Assembly: GCF_004664715.2 (NCBI RefSeq)
Contig: NC_051075.1
Span: 25,910,715 to 25,974,714, forward strand
DNA length: 64,000 nt
From: Peromyscus leucopus
Lineage: Eukaryota > Chordata > Mammalia > Rodentia > Cricetidae
Direction of reading: 5' to 3'
Made by a program: the position numbers and the translations under genes. This document shows positions 47,545 through 57,805 of this stretch, piece by piece (within the stretch, counting starts at the first letter, position 1; every line of letters starts with the position of its first letter). Below the pieces are notes generated by a model. The model was not told the origin of the DNA. It saw only the letters and a program-made list of their open reading frames with translations, and searched no databases.

Positions 47545-47995
47545 GGTTCAATTCACTTGCAAAAGAAAAGTTAGTTTTCATCAATAGAGTCTAACTGGGT
47601 ATAGTAACCACACTCCAGGGCAGGCTCCATGCTCAGCAGTAGATGGCCAACACAAAATGCGCTCAATGGTATTTTTGCAGTGTAGATGTAATGGTCTTAT
47701 TAAATAAGAAACACAGAGCCAAATGCAGAGTTAAAAGCCCAACTTTTTAGGCTTTTTTTTTTTTTATCTTTCTGGCCTTTTGCTTATGGCTTCTGATTTT
47801 GTGTTTTTATGGATTTGGTTTTTGGAGAGTATATGTGTGTGCATTTGTGATTGTTTCTGTTTGTTTTCTAAAGAGAAGAAAAGAAAGGGTGTAGAATTGA
47901 ATGGATGGGGAGGTGGGGCAGATCTGCACAGAGTTAGGTGAGGGAAAACCATGATTGGAATACATGGTATGTATGATTTTTTTTCAATAAAAGAA
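47545..47995 (+). mobile_element. L1 3' UTR end, sense, carrying a 61-bp insertion
   Basis: 'tcaattcacttgcaaaagaa', 'gtctaactgggtatagtaac', 'ggcaggctccatgctcagca', a T-rich stretch, 'gaatggatggggaggtggg' and a terminal 'tttttcaataaaagaaaat' match the last about 400 bases of a rodent L1. At 47681 the L1 is interrupted by 61 bases of foreign sequence and resumes at 'acttttt' (47742). Confidence 0.8.
47681..47741 (-). mobile_element. Short LTR-end-like fragment inserted in L1
   Basis: The 61 bases include 'aataagaaacacagagccaa' and 'atgcagagttaaaagccc'. In reverse this reads as the polyadenylation-side end of a rodent ERV-type LTR (...tctgtgtttcttatttaataag... ending in tctaca). The L1 sequence on both sides joins cleanly. 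The family assignment is from memory and uncertain. Confidence 0.4.
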
Positions 47996-50084
47996 AATAT
48001 TGCCCCAACTAGTGTGAGTTATCTTAAATGTGGGCACTTGAAATTCGTAGATTATATTACAGAGATAGAGTGGAACAAAATAGTCCCGTTCTACAGGTTG
48101 TCTGTGAGCAAGCTCCTTTATCTGTAGACTCACATGCATTAAGACAAAAGATCTGCCTGTGCTGATTCCATCTCTGATGAACAAATGCTTCACTTTGCTA
48201 TTCACCTGGTGGTCACCCAACGGCATTAATGGTATCAAGGCCTTTGGGGGAATTTATTTCACTGTGTTGATGTGTTGCTGTTGCCCAATTTCACCAGTTT
48301 CTGCTTCAGAATTCCCTACTAAGAACATGACCGCCGGTCTCTGTGCTCTGCCTTTGACCAGTCTTTGGCAGCTCAGAAGAAAACTCTTTTGTCCTAAGAG
48401 CAGAAACAGTCACTCTTACATCTAGGTCCTGGCCCATTTCACTGGGTGGCAAGGCTGCTGCAAAGTGCCACCCACAGGGTCCTTGGGTCACAACGGGCAT
48501 TGTGACTGTGGATGGTGCCAGGGGTGACCTGAGAGGTGACTGCTACAGTGGGTTTGACAAGAAATCCATCTCTCACTGATTTGGAGACAATAAGTTTGGG
48601 GGATCTTTTGCTAAAATTTCCATTCAGTAGTACCAGGAATGTGCTTCCTAGCAGCCTGAATGTCTACACATGAAGACGTATAGACATGCTGATTGCATCG
48701 AATGATGGCATCAGCATCCTGACCTGAGCACCTCTGCATGGACTTCCTCATTGGCCTCTGCTCTGCTCTTGTCTGTATGCTTGTTCTGAGCATCCATGAG
48801 CTCAAAGATTCTTCCATTCAGTAGCTCCAGTGACTCCTTCCGGATTTGCTCTTTGTAATAAAAATAATGTCTGCTAACCTGTCTTTCTTTGAATGAAGAT
48901 ATGTGTTTGTTTAGAGCTCTCTAGGGGACCATTCTGTTATGGCAACAAAGACCAGCACCCAGTGGAGAATGCCTGGGCAGCAGAAGCAGGAGGCTTTCTG
49001 TTCCCACTTCCCTCAGGAAGGAAAGAGGTCACTTTATTTTTAAACAGTGAAAACATAACTTGGAAAACACGCCATACTGTGTTGGAATAAACCTTCAAGG
49101 ATTTGGGGAAATGCTCTCAATTTCTAGTGAGAAATCAGATCCTAGAGCCGTATCCTTGACTCTCTTAGCTAGAGTCCAGAGAGCTGATAGAGAAACACTG
49201 ATCTCCTGTGCTCAGTTCATGACCGTCCCATATGGCATTCTCTGAGCTAATGTCTAACCACTGTAAACACCGATGGGAAGCATGCCTAACCTGACTTTCC
49301 TTGAGTGAAGATGCATCAGAATTCTAACCAAATGTCAGGAGAACACACTGCTTCATGATTTCAAAGGACACACATGTAGAGATTATTTAAAATTTCAAGT
49401 TTTTAGAAAGTATTTAGCAATATTTAATTAATCTAATAAGACGTTAGCTATAGTAGGTTGACTCGTAGTAGGTCTAACTTCAGATTTATTGTTGCAATAG
49501 TGAGATATGTAACCTATTAGACATCAAAGTTTCACTGGAGAAAATATTCAATAACCCCCAAATAGGAAAGTTTTTTTTTTTCCTGTAAGAACTTGGCCCA
49601 GGGTATGCAAGTTATAGCCAGCTCTATTTGTCATCTTACAAACTTTGTTATGTCAGAACTAAATCTCAGCTGTGCTCTACTACAAACCAAGAGCAATATA
49701 GGCTATTTATCTACCCCAACAAGAATATTCTGGGAATTCATCAATTTCCCAATGTTAGCATACTATATTATTAGCATCACACAAATATAAATTTGATTAT
49801 AGCAATTTAGAATTTTTATTTTTGCTTTACACAAAGAAAAACAAGTCTCCTAGAATCTCCATAATAACCATCCCTTCAACTGGACTAGAATTCCAGTCAT
49901 GGAGCTCTCTCGGCTTCTCCCACTAAACATGCATCTGAACAGCGCTTTCCTGGGGGCGTGGGAGAGGACAGGGCGCAGATAGCTAGAGCGTTCTCATCCC
50001 AGTAGCCCTCTCCCTATGCTGTTAGCTCTTCTCACACAACAGGAAGAACCCACCTATGCATCTAAAGCTTTCATCCATGGCACA
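47996..50084. other. Unique sequence; possible decayed coding relic at 48150-48890
   Basis: No gene supported. On the minus strand, about 48720-48860 reads open for some 45 codons with a charged, coiled-coil-like translation (KESLELLNGRIFELMDAQNK and onward). Nearby plus and minus frames are also low in stops. No strand is consistently open and I recognise no protein, so a very old processed pseudogene is only a possibility. A T10 tract lies near 49571. Confidence 0.3.
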
Positions 50085-50222
50085 TTGTTCTTCTCTTTTA
50101 AGACAGAGTCTTAGGTAGCCAGGCTGGGCCCGAAACTCACTATGCACTCTAAGGCTAGCCTTGAACTCCCTACCTCCACTTCCTGGATGCTGGGATTTCT
50201 GACACGCACCAACATGCCTAGA
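50085..50222 (-). repeat. Old B1-type SINE, antisense
   Basis: 'ttttaagacagagtcttagg', 'tagccaggctgggcccgaaa', 'ctagccttgaactccctac' and 'tggatgctgggatttctgac' mirror a B1F/PB1-like monomer. Diverged, with no T tract of note. Confidence 0.75.
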
Positions 50223-50769
50223 AAGGACACGACTTTTTTCTTTTCTGTCATAGTATTGAGAAAAGTAATTAACACTTCTATTTACTTTTTATTTATAATA
50301 TCTAGTATGGTGTAAATGTTAGGTAAATATAGTAAGGAGGATAAGGAAAATGCACACACCAGATGCGGTTCCCCCTCCTTCATTCATCTACCTCTTGTCC
50401 CCACCTTTCCTGTCTGGACTTCTCCTCCCTCTTCCATCCCCTTTCATATCATATATTCCTCTGCCTTCCCCACAACCCTTTTTAAAGCTCCCTTTTCTGT
50501 CTCATGGTGACACATGCAAAGAACATTTTCTCCCTTTAGGGCAGGTACCTGCTCTTTGTGGAGACCACTATGGAGCAGGGATGCCTGATAGGATGACTGT
50601 GCTTTTAATGAATGGCAGATTCTTTTTAGAGCTGACCTAGATGCCTTTGAAGTTAAGCAAAGAAAAAGGGAAAGAAGCATCTAGAACACATATCTGATTG
50701 GCAGAGACAATCTTCTAAGGCTATTTGACTGAAGCATAATAGCGACTGTGATATTAATGAACTTAGTTT
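50223..50769. other. Unique sequence, no gene recognised
   Basis: Pyrimidine-rich at 50370-50480; otherwise nothing recognised. Confidence 0.4.
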
Positions 50770-50789
50770 AAAAAATTAGCTAAATCCAA
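50770..50789. repeat. Left target-site duplication of L1 5'-UTR insertion
   Basis: Perfect match to 51242-51261. The site follows a TT/AAAA-type L1 endonuclease cut context (tagttt then a-run). Confidence 0.9.
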
Positions 50790-51241
50790 TCCTGCCCCGG
50801 ACTTCCCGTCTGGATAAGAGGTGAGTGCCTGGGCTCAGCCTAGATCTCATCCCTGGGCACCAGCCATTCTGAGGAAGACCTGCCCAATTTGGCCCCAGGT
50901 TCTGGCCATTCGGCAGGATCCCTTCTACCCTCACTGGGAAGGGTCCCCTTTTCCAAGACCCCTGGCAGACCCTGCAATCTCCACGCCCTGCCCCCATGAC
51001 CATCCGCCTGAGACCCCAGCCACTTCCTGAGACTTAGAGACCTGCCCCCAGCTCCCATCCTGCCCCGGACTTCCTGTCTGGACAAGAGACTTCCCATTTG
51101 GACAAGAGAGCTCCCATCTGGACAAGAGAGAAAGACTTCCTGAATCTATCAGCTCTGTCTGGACCAAGTGCACTGATAAGACCAAGAACGAACCACAAAG
51201 AGAAGGGCAGACGTCAAGGCAGAAGTACATACAACAAAATG
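50790..51241 (+). mobile_element. L1 5'-UTR-only insertion with 20-bp TSD
   Basis: A 452-bp segment starts tcctgccccggacttcccg and ends cagaagtacatacaacaaaatg. I recognise the right end ('gaaccacaaagagaagggca' ... acaacaaaatg) as the 5' UTR running up to the ORF1 start region of rodent L1. It contains about three 19-20-bp tandem units of the gacttcccatctggacaaga type (about 51068-51128), and the opening words recur at 51058. A perfect 20-bp direct repeat, aaaaaattagctaaatccaa, flanks it (50770-50789, 51242-51261). No ORF1, ORF2 or 3' UTR follows. Confidence 0.72.
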
Positions 51242-51261
51242 AAAAAATTAGCTAAATCCAA
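51242..51261. repeat. Right target-site duplication of L1 5'-UTR insertion
   Basis: Identical 20-mer to 50770-50789. It directly follows the inserted 'acaacaaaatg' with at most a few shared A residues as tail. Confidence 0.9.
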
Positions 51262-51966
51262 ATTAATGAGATTACTTTACAAATATTTTCAACATATTTC
51301 ATTAAAAAGAGCACATTTTCCTAAGAAGTGGTTCAAAAAATAATTCCAGTAGCTAGATATAAAGGTTGGTTGAGAGGTAGATGATAAATAATAGATATAT
51401 ACAAAATATTTTAGGATTATAAAGTGAGTCATTACAGTGGAAATTGAAAACTAGCTTGATTTTGTTTTTAAGCAAGAATTTTCTCCTTATTAATAAGACT
51501 GAAAAGCAATTTTAGCCCATAGTTACAGGAGCTCTGCAGAACCCAGAACGCATTGATCTCTATGTGTCCAATTTGTCTTCCTCGTCACTCCTTGTCCATT
51601 GGAGAAATGATCACATTGTTCAGAAGTGGCAACTGCCAACATATGTGGAGTCCTCCATATGGACAAGGCAGCTATTTGCACCAACTCAGCCTACTTCTTG
51701 AAGTTTCTGTGCTCATCAGGACCACTAAAGTGTGACAGAAGTAGACGGCCAAGACTTCCTTTTGTGGCTCTTTCTGAGCTTTCTGGAGTTAGGATACAAT
51801 TCACACTGTCCTAAAGAGAGGAAGAATGTTGTCAAAGTGGAAATCCCAGACTCATTTTAATGATATCTCTTCATGGTCTATCAACCTCAAATCCATAGCC
51901 TTGCTCCAGAGAGAAATACAAACTGAGGATGTAGACATGCAGTATTTGCTAACAATGTGTAAAATA
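51262..51966. other. Unique sequence, no gene recognised
   Basis: No identifiable repeat; AT-rich to 51480. Open frames at 51553-51814 overlap and lack family resemblance. Confidence 0.4.

Positions 51967-51968
<2 letters not shown>

Positions 51969-52027
<59 letters not shown>
51969..52027. repeat. (AT)n microsatellite, about 29 units
   Basis: A perfect AT run of roughly 58 bases, which is self-complementary and able to extrude as a cruciform. Confidence 0.97.
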
Positions 52028-52029
<2 letters not shown>

Positions 52030-52198
52030 GTTTTAGGGTCACTCTTAGGATTTATCACTCACTGTAAAATAAAACTCTTGGTTGGAGGCAAATGAGATTT
52101 TTGGGTGGTCTGTATACTTGTAGATATGAGTGAGTGATGTGATATATATGTGATATGTGTGCGTGTGAGGTACATATGTGTACAGGTGCTTGTGAAGG

Positions 52199-52201
52199 TG
52201 T

Positions 52202-52254
<53 letters not shown>
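52199..52254. repeat. (TG)n microsatellite
   Basis: TG run with one A interruption near the left, forming the tail of the adjacent antisense B4. Confidence 0.97.
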
Positions 52255-52255
<1 letters not shown>

Positions 52256-52506
52256 TATGCACGTAAAAGCACAGTTGACACTGTTGTACTTTCCTTAATC
52301 TCACTTTACTTCATTGAGGCAGGGTCTCTTCCTGAAACTAGCAGTCAGCAATTCTAGCTCCTCCAGCTAGCTATCTTGCCTGGGAAGCTGCCTATGCTTA
52401 TACAGGCAACTACCAAACGTGCCTAGCTTTAACATGGGTTCTGGAGATCTGAACTCCAGACCTTACACTGTAACAAGAGCTTTGTTCACTGAGCCACCTC
52501 CCTAGC
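52255..52506 (-). repeat. B4-type SINE, antisense
   Basis: 'ttcattgaggcagggtctct', 'aaacgtgcctagctttaaca' and 'tgggttctggagatctgaac' are followed by 'gttcactgagccacctccc', an antisense B1-like part joined to an antisense ID head. It could also be RSINE1. Diverged. Confidence 0.7.
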
Positions 52507-52761
52507 ACCACAAATGGCATATATTTACTTAACGTGCATTCACTGTAGCCTTGTGAGCCAAGCAATGCAAACTTGTCTATTTATCCCTTCCAACTGTATT
52601 TTCCATCTTCTGCACTTTCTAAATATGACTATTAACAACTATTTATTGATGGTATAGTCAATACAGTTGCAGGGCTCCCCCAAATCCAGCATGTTCTTGC
52701 TTTGTCTTGGGAAATAGAAAATGCATTTTGGCTAAATAAAATTAGTCCCAGAGAAATTACA
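52507..52761. other. Unique spacer
   Basis: No recognisable repeat or gene. Confidence 0.4.
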
Positions 52762-52763
52762 TG

Positions 52764-53101
52764 TGTTAGCTTTCCTTGGTTGGGGCAAAACATCTGAGAG
52801 AAACCATCTGGAGAAGGAAAGACGGATTTTGGTTCATTGTTTCAGAGATTGTAGCCCACTGGTCCTGTCACTTTGGGGTCAAGGCAAGGTTGTCATCATG
52901 AAAGGGGGTACACAGTCAAGCAAAGCTTCTCAATTCAGAGTGGATGAGTAACAGGGCTGGAGAAAAGTAGGGTACAGAAGATACTTTTCAAAGGGACACC
53001 CCAACACCTCTCTCCAACAAGATCCCAATTCCTGGTGATTTCACCCCCCTCCAAATAGCATTACCAGCTTCTGTGGGACATTCCAGATCCAAACCACAAC
53101 A
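52764..53101 (-). mobile_element. MaLR-like LTR, antisense
   Basis: 'tgttagctttccttggttgg', 'ggcaaaacatctgagagaaa', 'ggttcattgtttcagagat', 'accttccaacaagatccc'-type sequence and the end 'gggacattccagatccaaac' + cacaaca mirror an MST/MLT1/rodent MaLR LTR. TG...CA-like termini are visible, but I could not find a clean 5-bp duplication. Confidence 0.6.
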
Positions 53102-54789
53102 CCCTACCATGGTCAAAACGGCTTCTACACCCAAGTCATCTGGACAGCTACTTACGCAGGCCACGAGTTGACCCAGCGACATTTACAAAGTCTCAGTGAA
53201 AATACAACTTATACAAGAGTGGATCTACTGCCTTTTGTGCTTCAGACACATAGTTCCCACTGTTAGAAAGAAGCCACAGTAGTGGTCTAACCCCAGTCTC
53301 TCTATAGTGAGAAGGCAGCCATAACTATGGCCTAGCCTTGAATGTACTCTCAATGCTTTATAACCTTGTCCAGTCACTAATGTGTGAAAATCACCTCCCA
53401 GAAGCTTGTTTATGTTTTTAGGTTGTGGTGATTCTATTAGATGCCCTATCCTGAACTCTCTCACTGCTCTTATTTTAAAAGGATTCCTTAGCATAAAAAG
53501 AAAACAATGCATTTGGAGAAACATGCCTTCCTCTCTTCCACCCCACTGTTCTGTTGGCCCCAGTAGCTACTCAATGACCCCCTCTCTGACCTCTCAAATG
53601 CTTACTTAAAGTTCATTTCTGGCTTCCCCTCCTCTCTGGTGGATGGGGCTGTGGATGCTTCCAGGCTCTGGCTCCTCATCCCCTGCTGGATCCTCACAAA
53701 GCAGCCTCTCAGCTCTGCCCATCCTCAAATTTCATTTTGAATAAAAGTCTGTAACGGGTTTCTGTCCCTAAATCATGTTATCCACCAGAGTCATTTACCT
53801 TTCTTCTGGAGCAGCCGATGCCGCGGTGCTGAGCTTTGCTGCTGTGACCCCACTCAGTGGGACCAAATGCATAATTTCTGGCCCTAGACACATACATTTC
53901 CATATCATCTCACAAGCTGTAGAACTGGTTCTGCAAGGTGAGCTGTTTCCCTTCTTCCACTTTTGCTCACTTAATGACAGCATGCACATGAATGAAATGA
54001 ATGGGACCACAGATGAATGAGATGGTTAACACTTTAGGAAAGGAATTCTTTACAGGACTCTTTGCAGAACTGTCTATAGGGTATTCAGCAGTTGTTTCCA
54101 AAGGCTGACCTAGTGATCACTCTGGCCTCAGTAAGTAAGACCCAGTCAAGAGATTGTTGAACATAAATATTGGTGGGCTCCATCCCTAGAGTTCTGAGTG
54201 AGTATGTCTGGGGCTCAGGAGGAGCCACTGATACTGTGTAAATCATTCTCAACTGCTTGAGTAAAAGCCCCATAACCACATATATAACAGCACGTGGTTG
54301 CCAAATTTTCAACCCACATGCAGTGATTAATATGTTTTGAGAGAATTATGAGAGGTGCAAGTCCTGATGGGAGAAAGGATGAAGGCCAAATGTCAGCCTG
54401 CCTATTCTCCAACTATCTCTAAGTATGCATCTACAAGATGTGAGATTGCCTCTTCCCTCCTCTCCTTCCCCAGTCCCCTTCAGAACACATCTAGTTCTTA
54501 GACAGTCATATCCTTGAAATGACCAGTCTGCACTAAAGTCGGGGGCATTTACTTAGTTGACATTTTATTTACCCCCAGTTCAAAAATGAAATGTAGTAGG
54601 AATGATGAAGAATGGTTTAGAATGAAGAAGGAGGAGGAGGAAGAGGAGGAGGGGCTTCTCAAGCAACTCTTTCTTCTTGAGGCCAAATCATTTATTTCCC
54701 TCCATAGAAATAAGAACATATCAAAGAGATGGAAGCCACAACCTACTTACACTGTGATGCCTAAAAACTTTTTTTTTTTAGGTACAAAT
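53102..54789. other. Unique sequence with a purine tract
   Basis: About 1.7 kb without a recognised gene or repeat family. A GGA/GAA-rich tract lies at 54627-54655 and a T9 tract near 54771. Confidence 0.4.
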
Positions 54790-55188
54790 TGTTCTGGTTA
54801 GGTTTTTGTATACTTGACACAAACTAGAGTCATCCAGGAAGAAGGACCGTTGACTGAGAGACCCTCTCTGTCAGATTGACATGTTTGTAGGGGCATTTTC
54901 TTGATTGCTAATGATGTAGGAGGACCCAGCCCTTTGCAAGGAGTGCTATCCCTCGGCAGGTGGGTCTAGGATGTATAAGAGAGGTAGATGAGCACGCCAG
55001 AAGAAGTGAGCCAGTAAGTAGCCTTCCTCCATTGTCTGTCTCAGTTCTTGCCTCCAAGATCTTGCCTCGAGTTCCTACCCTGGCTTTCCAGATAATGGGC
55101 TTTAACTTGTAAGCCAAATAAACCCATTCCTCTCCAGGTCGCTTTTGTTCATGGTGTCTATCACAGCAATAGGAAGCAAAGTAAGATA
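54790..55188 (+). mobile_element. MaLR-like solo LTR, second copy of the 30.4 kb family
   Basis: Shares 'acttgacacaaactagagtc', 'gatgtataagagaggtagat' (TATA-like position), 'taagccaaataaacccattc' (AATAAA) and 'catggtgtctatcacagcaa' with the LTR at 30409-30822, in the same orientation. The start is TGTTCTGG. The end, aagtaagata, appears to be a mutated ...gaca. Flanking caaat (54785-54789) and caaac (55189-55193) fit a 5-bp TSD with one change. Confidence 0.65.
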
Positions 55189-55193
55189 CAAAC

Positions 55194-56014
55194 CTATGAA
55201 TACATCTGCAGTATTCTCCTCACCTCCATGCCACCTTGGACTTCACTTATCTGTCATTGTCAACCTGTTCTAAGAGAGTATGTTCTCATGAAGGAATCAT
55301 TGGACAGTTGTCCTTCTTACCCACAAAGGGCTTCCTATTCCCATGATTGCACCTAATTCCACAACATGCTGTAGAATAGCCAATGCTGGCTATTGAAATG
55401 TAGCTAACTAACTGATATTGAGATGTGAATCTAAGTGAGAAATGGGTACCAGATTTAATGACCTAGAGTAGAAAAGGAGAGGAAAATGTTTCATTAGTCA
55501 TGTTGTTATTGATTAGTAATTGTTTGTATTAAGGCAATGGTTCAAACTCGGGTTTGATAAGATTGATTATTAACATTAATTTTTATCTGCTTTTTTGTTT
55601 TCTTCAAGAGTGGCTCTCAGATTTCAAAGTCACGCATGAGTCCTGCAATTCATTTGCATCGTCTGGTGCTGCTCCAGGTGAAGTGCAGCATTCTGCCTGC
55701 CACTGCAGAGCTTGTTTCTCGGGCACCTCTGGTCTCTCTCTTGAATTAGTCCACCTACTTCTCATCTGAGCACACCCAAAGGAAACCTCCTCACCTCATT
55801 TTAAGGTCTGCAACTCTACCACAGGCTTGAAATGTTCCTAGCCACCATGCTGATGCCTCTTTTATTTCAATATAATTTCACTTCCTTCCTCTTCCATGAA
55901 ATCTCACATTTTTCAACAAAGACAATACATCTGCCTATTACTAACTTTCTAAATATTCCAGATTGGACACATAGTTGGTGGTGTTATTTCTGATTATTAA
56001 TGAACACTATTTTA
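55194..56014. other. Unique sequence, no gene recognised
   Basis: No identifiable repeat or gene. The 71-codon frame at 55554-55769 has no family resemblance. Confidence 0.4.
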
Positions 56015-56017
56015 TTC

Positions 56018-56090
56018 TTTCATTCAACAGCATTCACTGGACACCTCCTGGAGGTCAGGTATGGTGAGAGTCATTGGGGATACGTAATAA
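56018..56090 (-). repeat. L2 LINE remnant, antisense
   Basis: 'ttcattcaacagcattcact', 'ggacacctcctggaggtca' and 'gagagtcattggggatac' mirror the L2 3' end (attcaacaaatatttattgagcacct...ggcactgggga). Short and diverged. Confidence 0.5.
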
Positions 56091-56409
56091 TGTCAGCACG
56101 CAGCCCTACGATGATGTGTGGAATGACATCAGTAGGAACATATGCACTTAACCAATGCTCTCCTGCCTTCAGACCCAGGAGGATTCTCTGCTTGCAAACA
56201 CCTTCCGTGGAAGGATTTAAATGCAGTGCTCATATAACACTCATTTTCCGGCTTGGAACTTGAAACCATTTGACTCCATATTAAACATTTCCCTTCTCCT
56301 ATACTTTGTATATTGCCTTATGTTTCCCTGGCTACCTCAAAAACTCCATTTGTCTTTCTCTTTTCCATTTCTTTGCTAACCTAGAATTAAACACTCTATT
56401 TGTGTCTGT

Positions 56410-56411
<2 letters not shown>

Positions 56412-56456
<45 letters not shown>
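56412..56456. repeat. (GT)n microsatellite, about 22 units
   Basis: A perfect GT run. Confidence 0.97.
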
Positions 56457-56458
<2 letters not shown>

Positions 56459-56514
56459 ACTCTGTGTGCCGATGCCTGTGTGTATGTGCTCATTTATCTC
56501 CACGATAATGTGGA

Positions 56515-56640
56515 TACCACTCCTGTTTCCACTTAGAGAAGAGGAAACTGAGGCTTGGGGAAGTGAATTAACTCAATGAAACCAAACCAGTAATGGGTGA
56601 AGGAGTCAGGCAGCCTTGTTCTGGAGCAGAAGGAGTCAGA
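56515..56640 (+). repeat. MIR SINE
   Basis: 'agaagaggaaactgaggctt', 'ggggaagtgaattaactca', 'accagtaatgggtgaagga' and 'gtcaggcagccttgttctgg' follow the MIR core from the conserved gaggaaactgaggctc block through the 3' region. Ancient mammal-wide SINE. Confidence 0.8.
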
Positions 56641-57230
56641 GCTGGAAGCTGAAGCGAGAGCCCCTAATGCTAAATGAAAGCAGCGTCCCTAAATGAAGCC
56701 TGTTCAGAAAGGGGGAATTTGAAGAGAAAGAAGGAAAAGAATGAGAACTATTAGAGTCTTCTATTTTAACCCTTGATCTTTCTAGTCTTACAAGTGAATA
56801 GGCTTTTTTCTACTATTTGTAGTCAGGGTCTTAGCGGAAGAATTTAAACACAATTGTATAGAGTTTTATTTGAGTATAAACAAAATCATAAGTCACTGTA
56901 AAAACCCATCTCTAGAGAAAAATCTCAAAAGAAGCCTTGACTCTATATGACTAATGTGGTCACTATCTTAGTAAACGTTCTCTGATAAATTTCAGATTGA
57001 ACACTTGGCTCAAGCCAGTGGTCACTTGGGGAGCCTCTCATCACAAAAATCTGTACCTGGGGCTGTGCTTACCTTGAGTGGAATAAGCTGTTGTCTACAT
57101 AAAGGAAGCACCACAATGCCTGACTATCTCCCCATGAAAGAATTATTAAAGATTATCTTTTTAGATGCAACATGAATTTCAGTTCCACATGCTGGATTGG
57201 AAATGAATGCTTGTCTTTAGATTTCTTCAA
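56641..57230. other. Unique sequence, no gene recognised
   Basis: No identifiable repeat or gene. Confidence 0.4.
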
Positions 57231-57241
57231 AGCTTACTAAA
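57231..57241. repeat. Left TSD of inverted L1 insertion
   Basis: agcttactaaa, repeated exactly at 58413-58423 beyond the L1 tail. Confidence 0.85.
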
Positions 57242-57805
57242 ATGAACCTGTGCAGACCTTGTGCATGCTGTCACAGTCTCTGTGTTCATATGTATATCGG
57301 TCTTTTCTGTGTTAATTACAACTACTGCAAGAATAAGCTTCTCTGACGTGGGTTGAGCAAGGCACTGATCTGTGGGTATAGCAATATGTCATTAAGAGTC
57401 ATTTTATTGCTTTGTTCCTTTATCAAGAATAATAGTAACAGATTTTCCCTGAGAGACTATGACCTATCTAGTCTCAGGTTCTTAGTCACTTTAGCAGTGT
57501 AAGGTATGGGCTCCATCTCAAAGGGTGCCTTAAGTCCAAACAAAGAGCAATTGGTTACACCCATAACATGTGTGCCCTGATTGCAGCAGGACATCTTATA
57601 AATGCAGGTTGCAGATGTAGGTCACAGGATTTGTAGCTGGGTGACATTGGTGATTAATTTTTTCCTTTGGAGGCATGCAAAGTAACTTCCAGCACCAGGA
57701 ATATTGGCCAGCAGGGGTGAAGCTTTTAGTTGCACACCAGCTTGAGTTCCCCATGTTTAAAGGCAGAAGTAAGCTGTGTCTTCAAAAATAGGGCCTTACC
57801 ACTTA
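57242..57805 (-). mobile_element. Inverted 5' segment of a twin-primed L1
   Basis: On the plus strand this reads as reverse-complement L1 3' UTR ('gcagaccttgtgcatgctgt', 'gagcaaggcactgatctgtg', 'ctagtctcaggttcttagtc', 'ccagcaccaggaatattgg'), the same order and strand as the antisense L1 at 18790-20030. It abuts the sense L1 part at about 57803-57810. In L1 coordinates its outer end (…ggtctgcacagg) lies exactly where the sense part begins (gcacaggttcg…). Confidence 0.82.
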
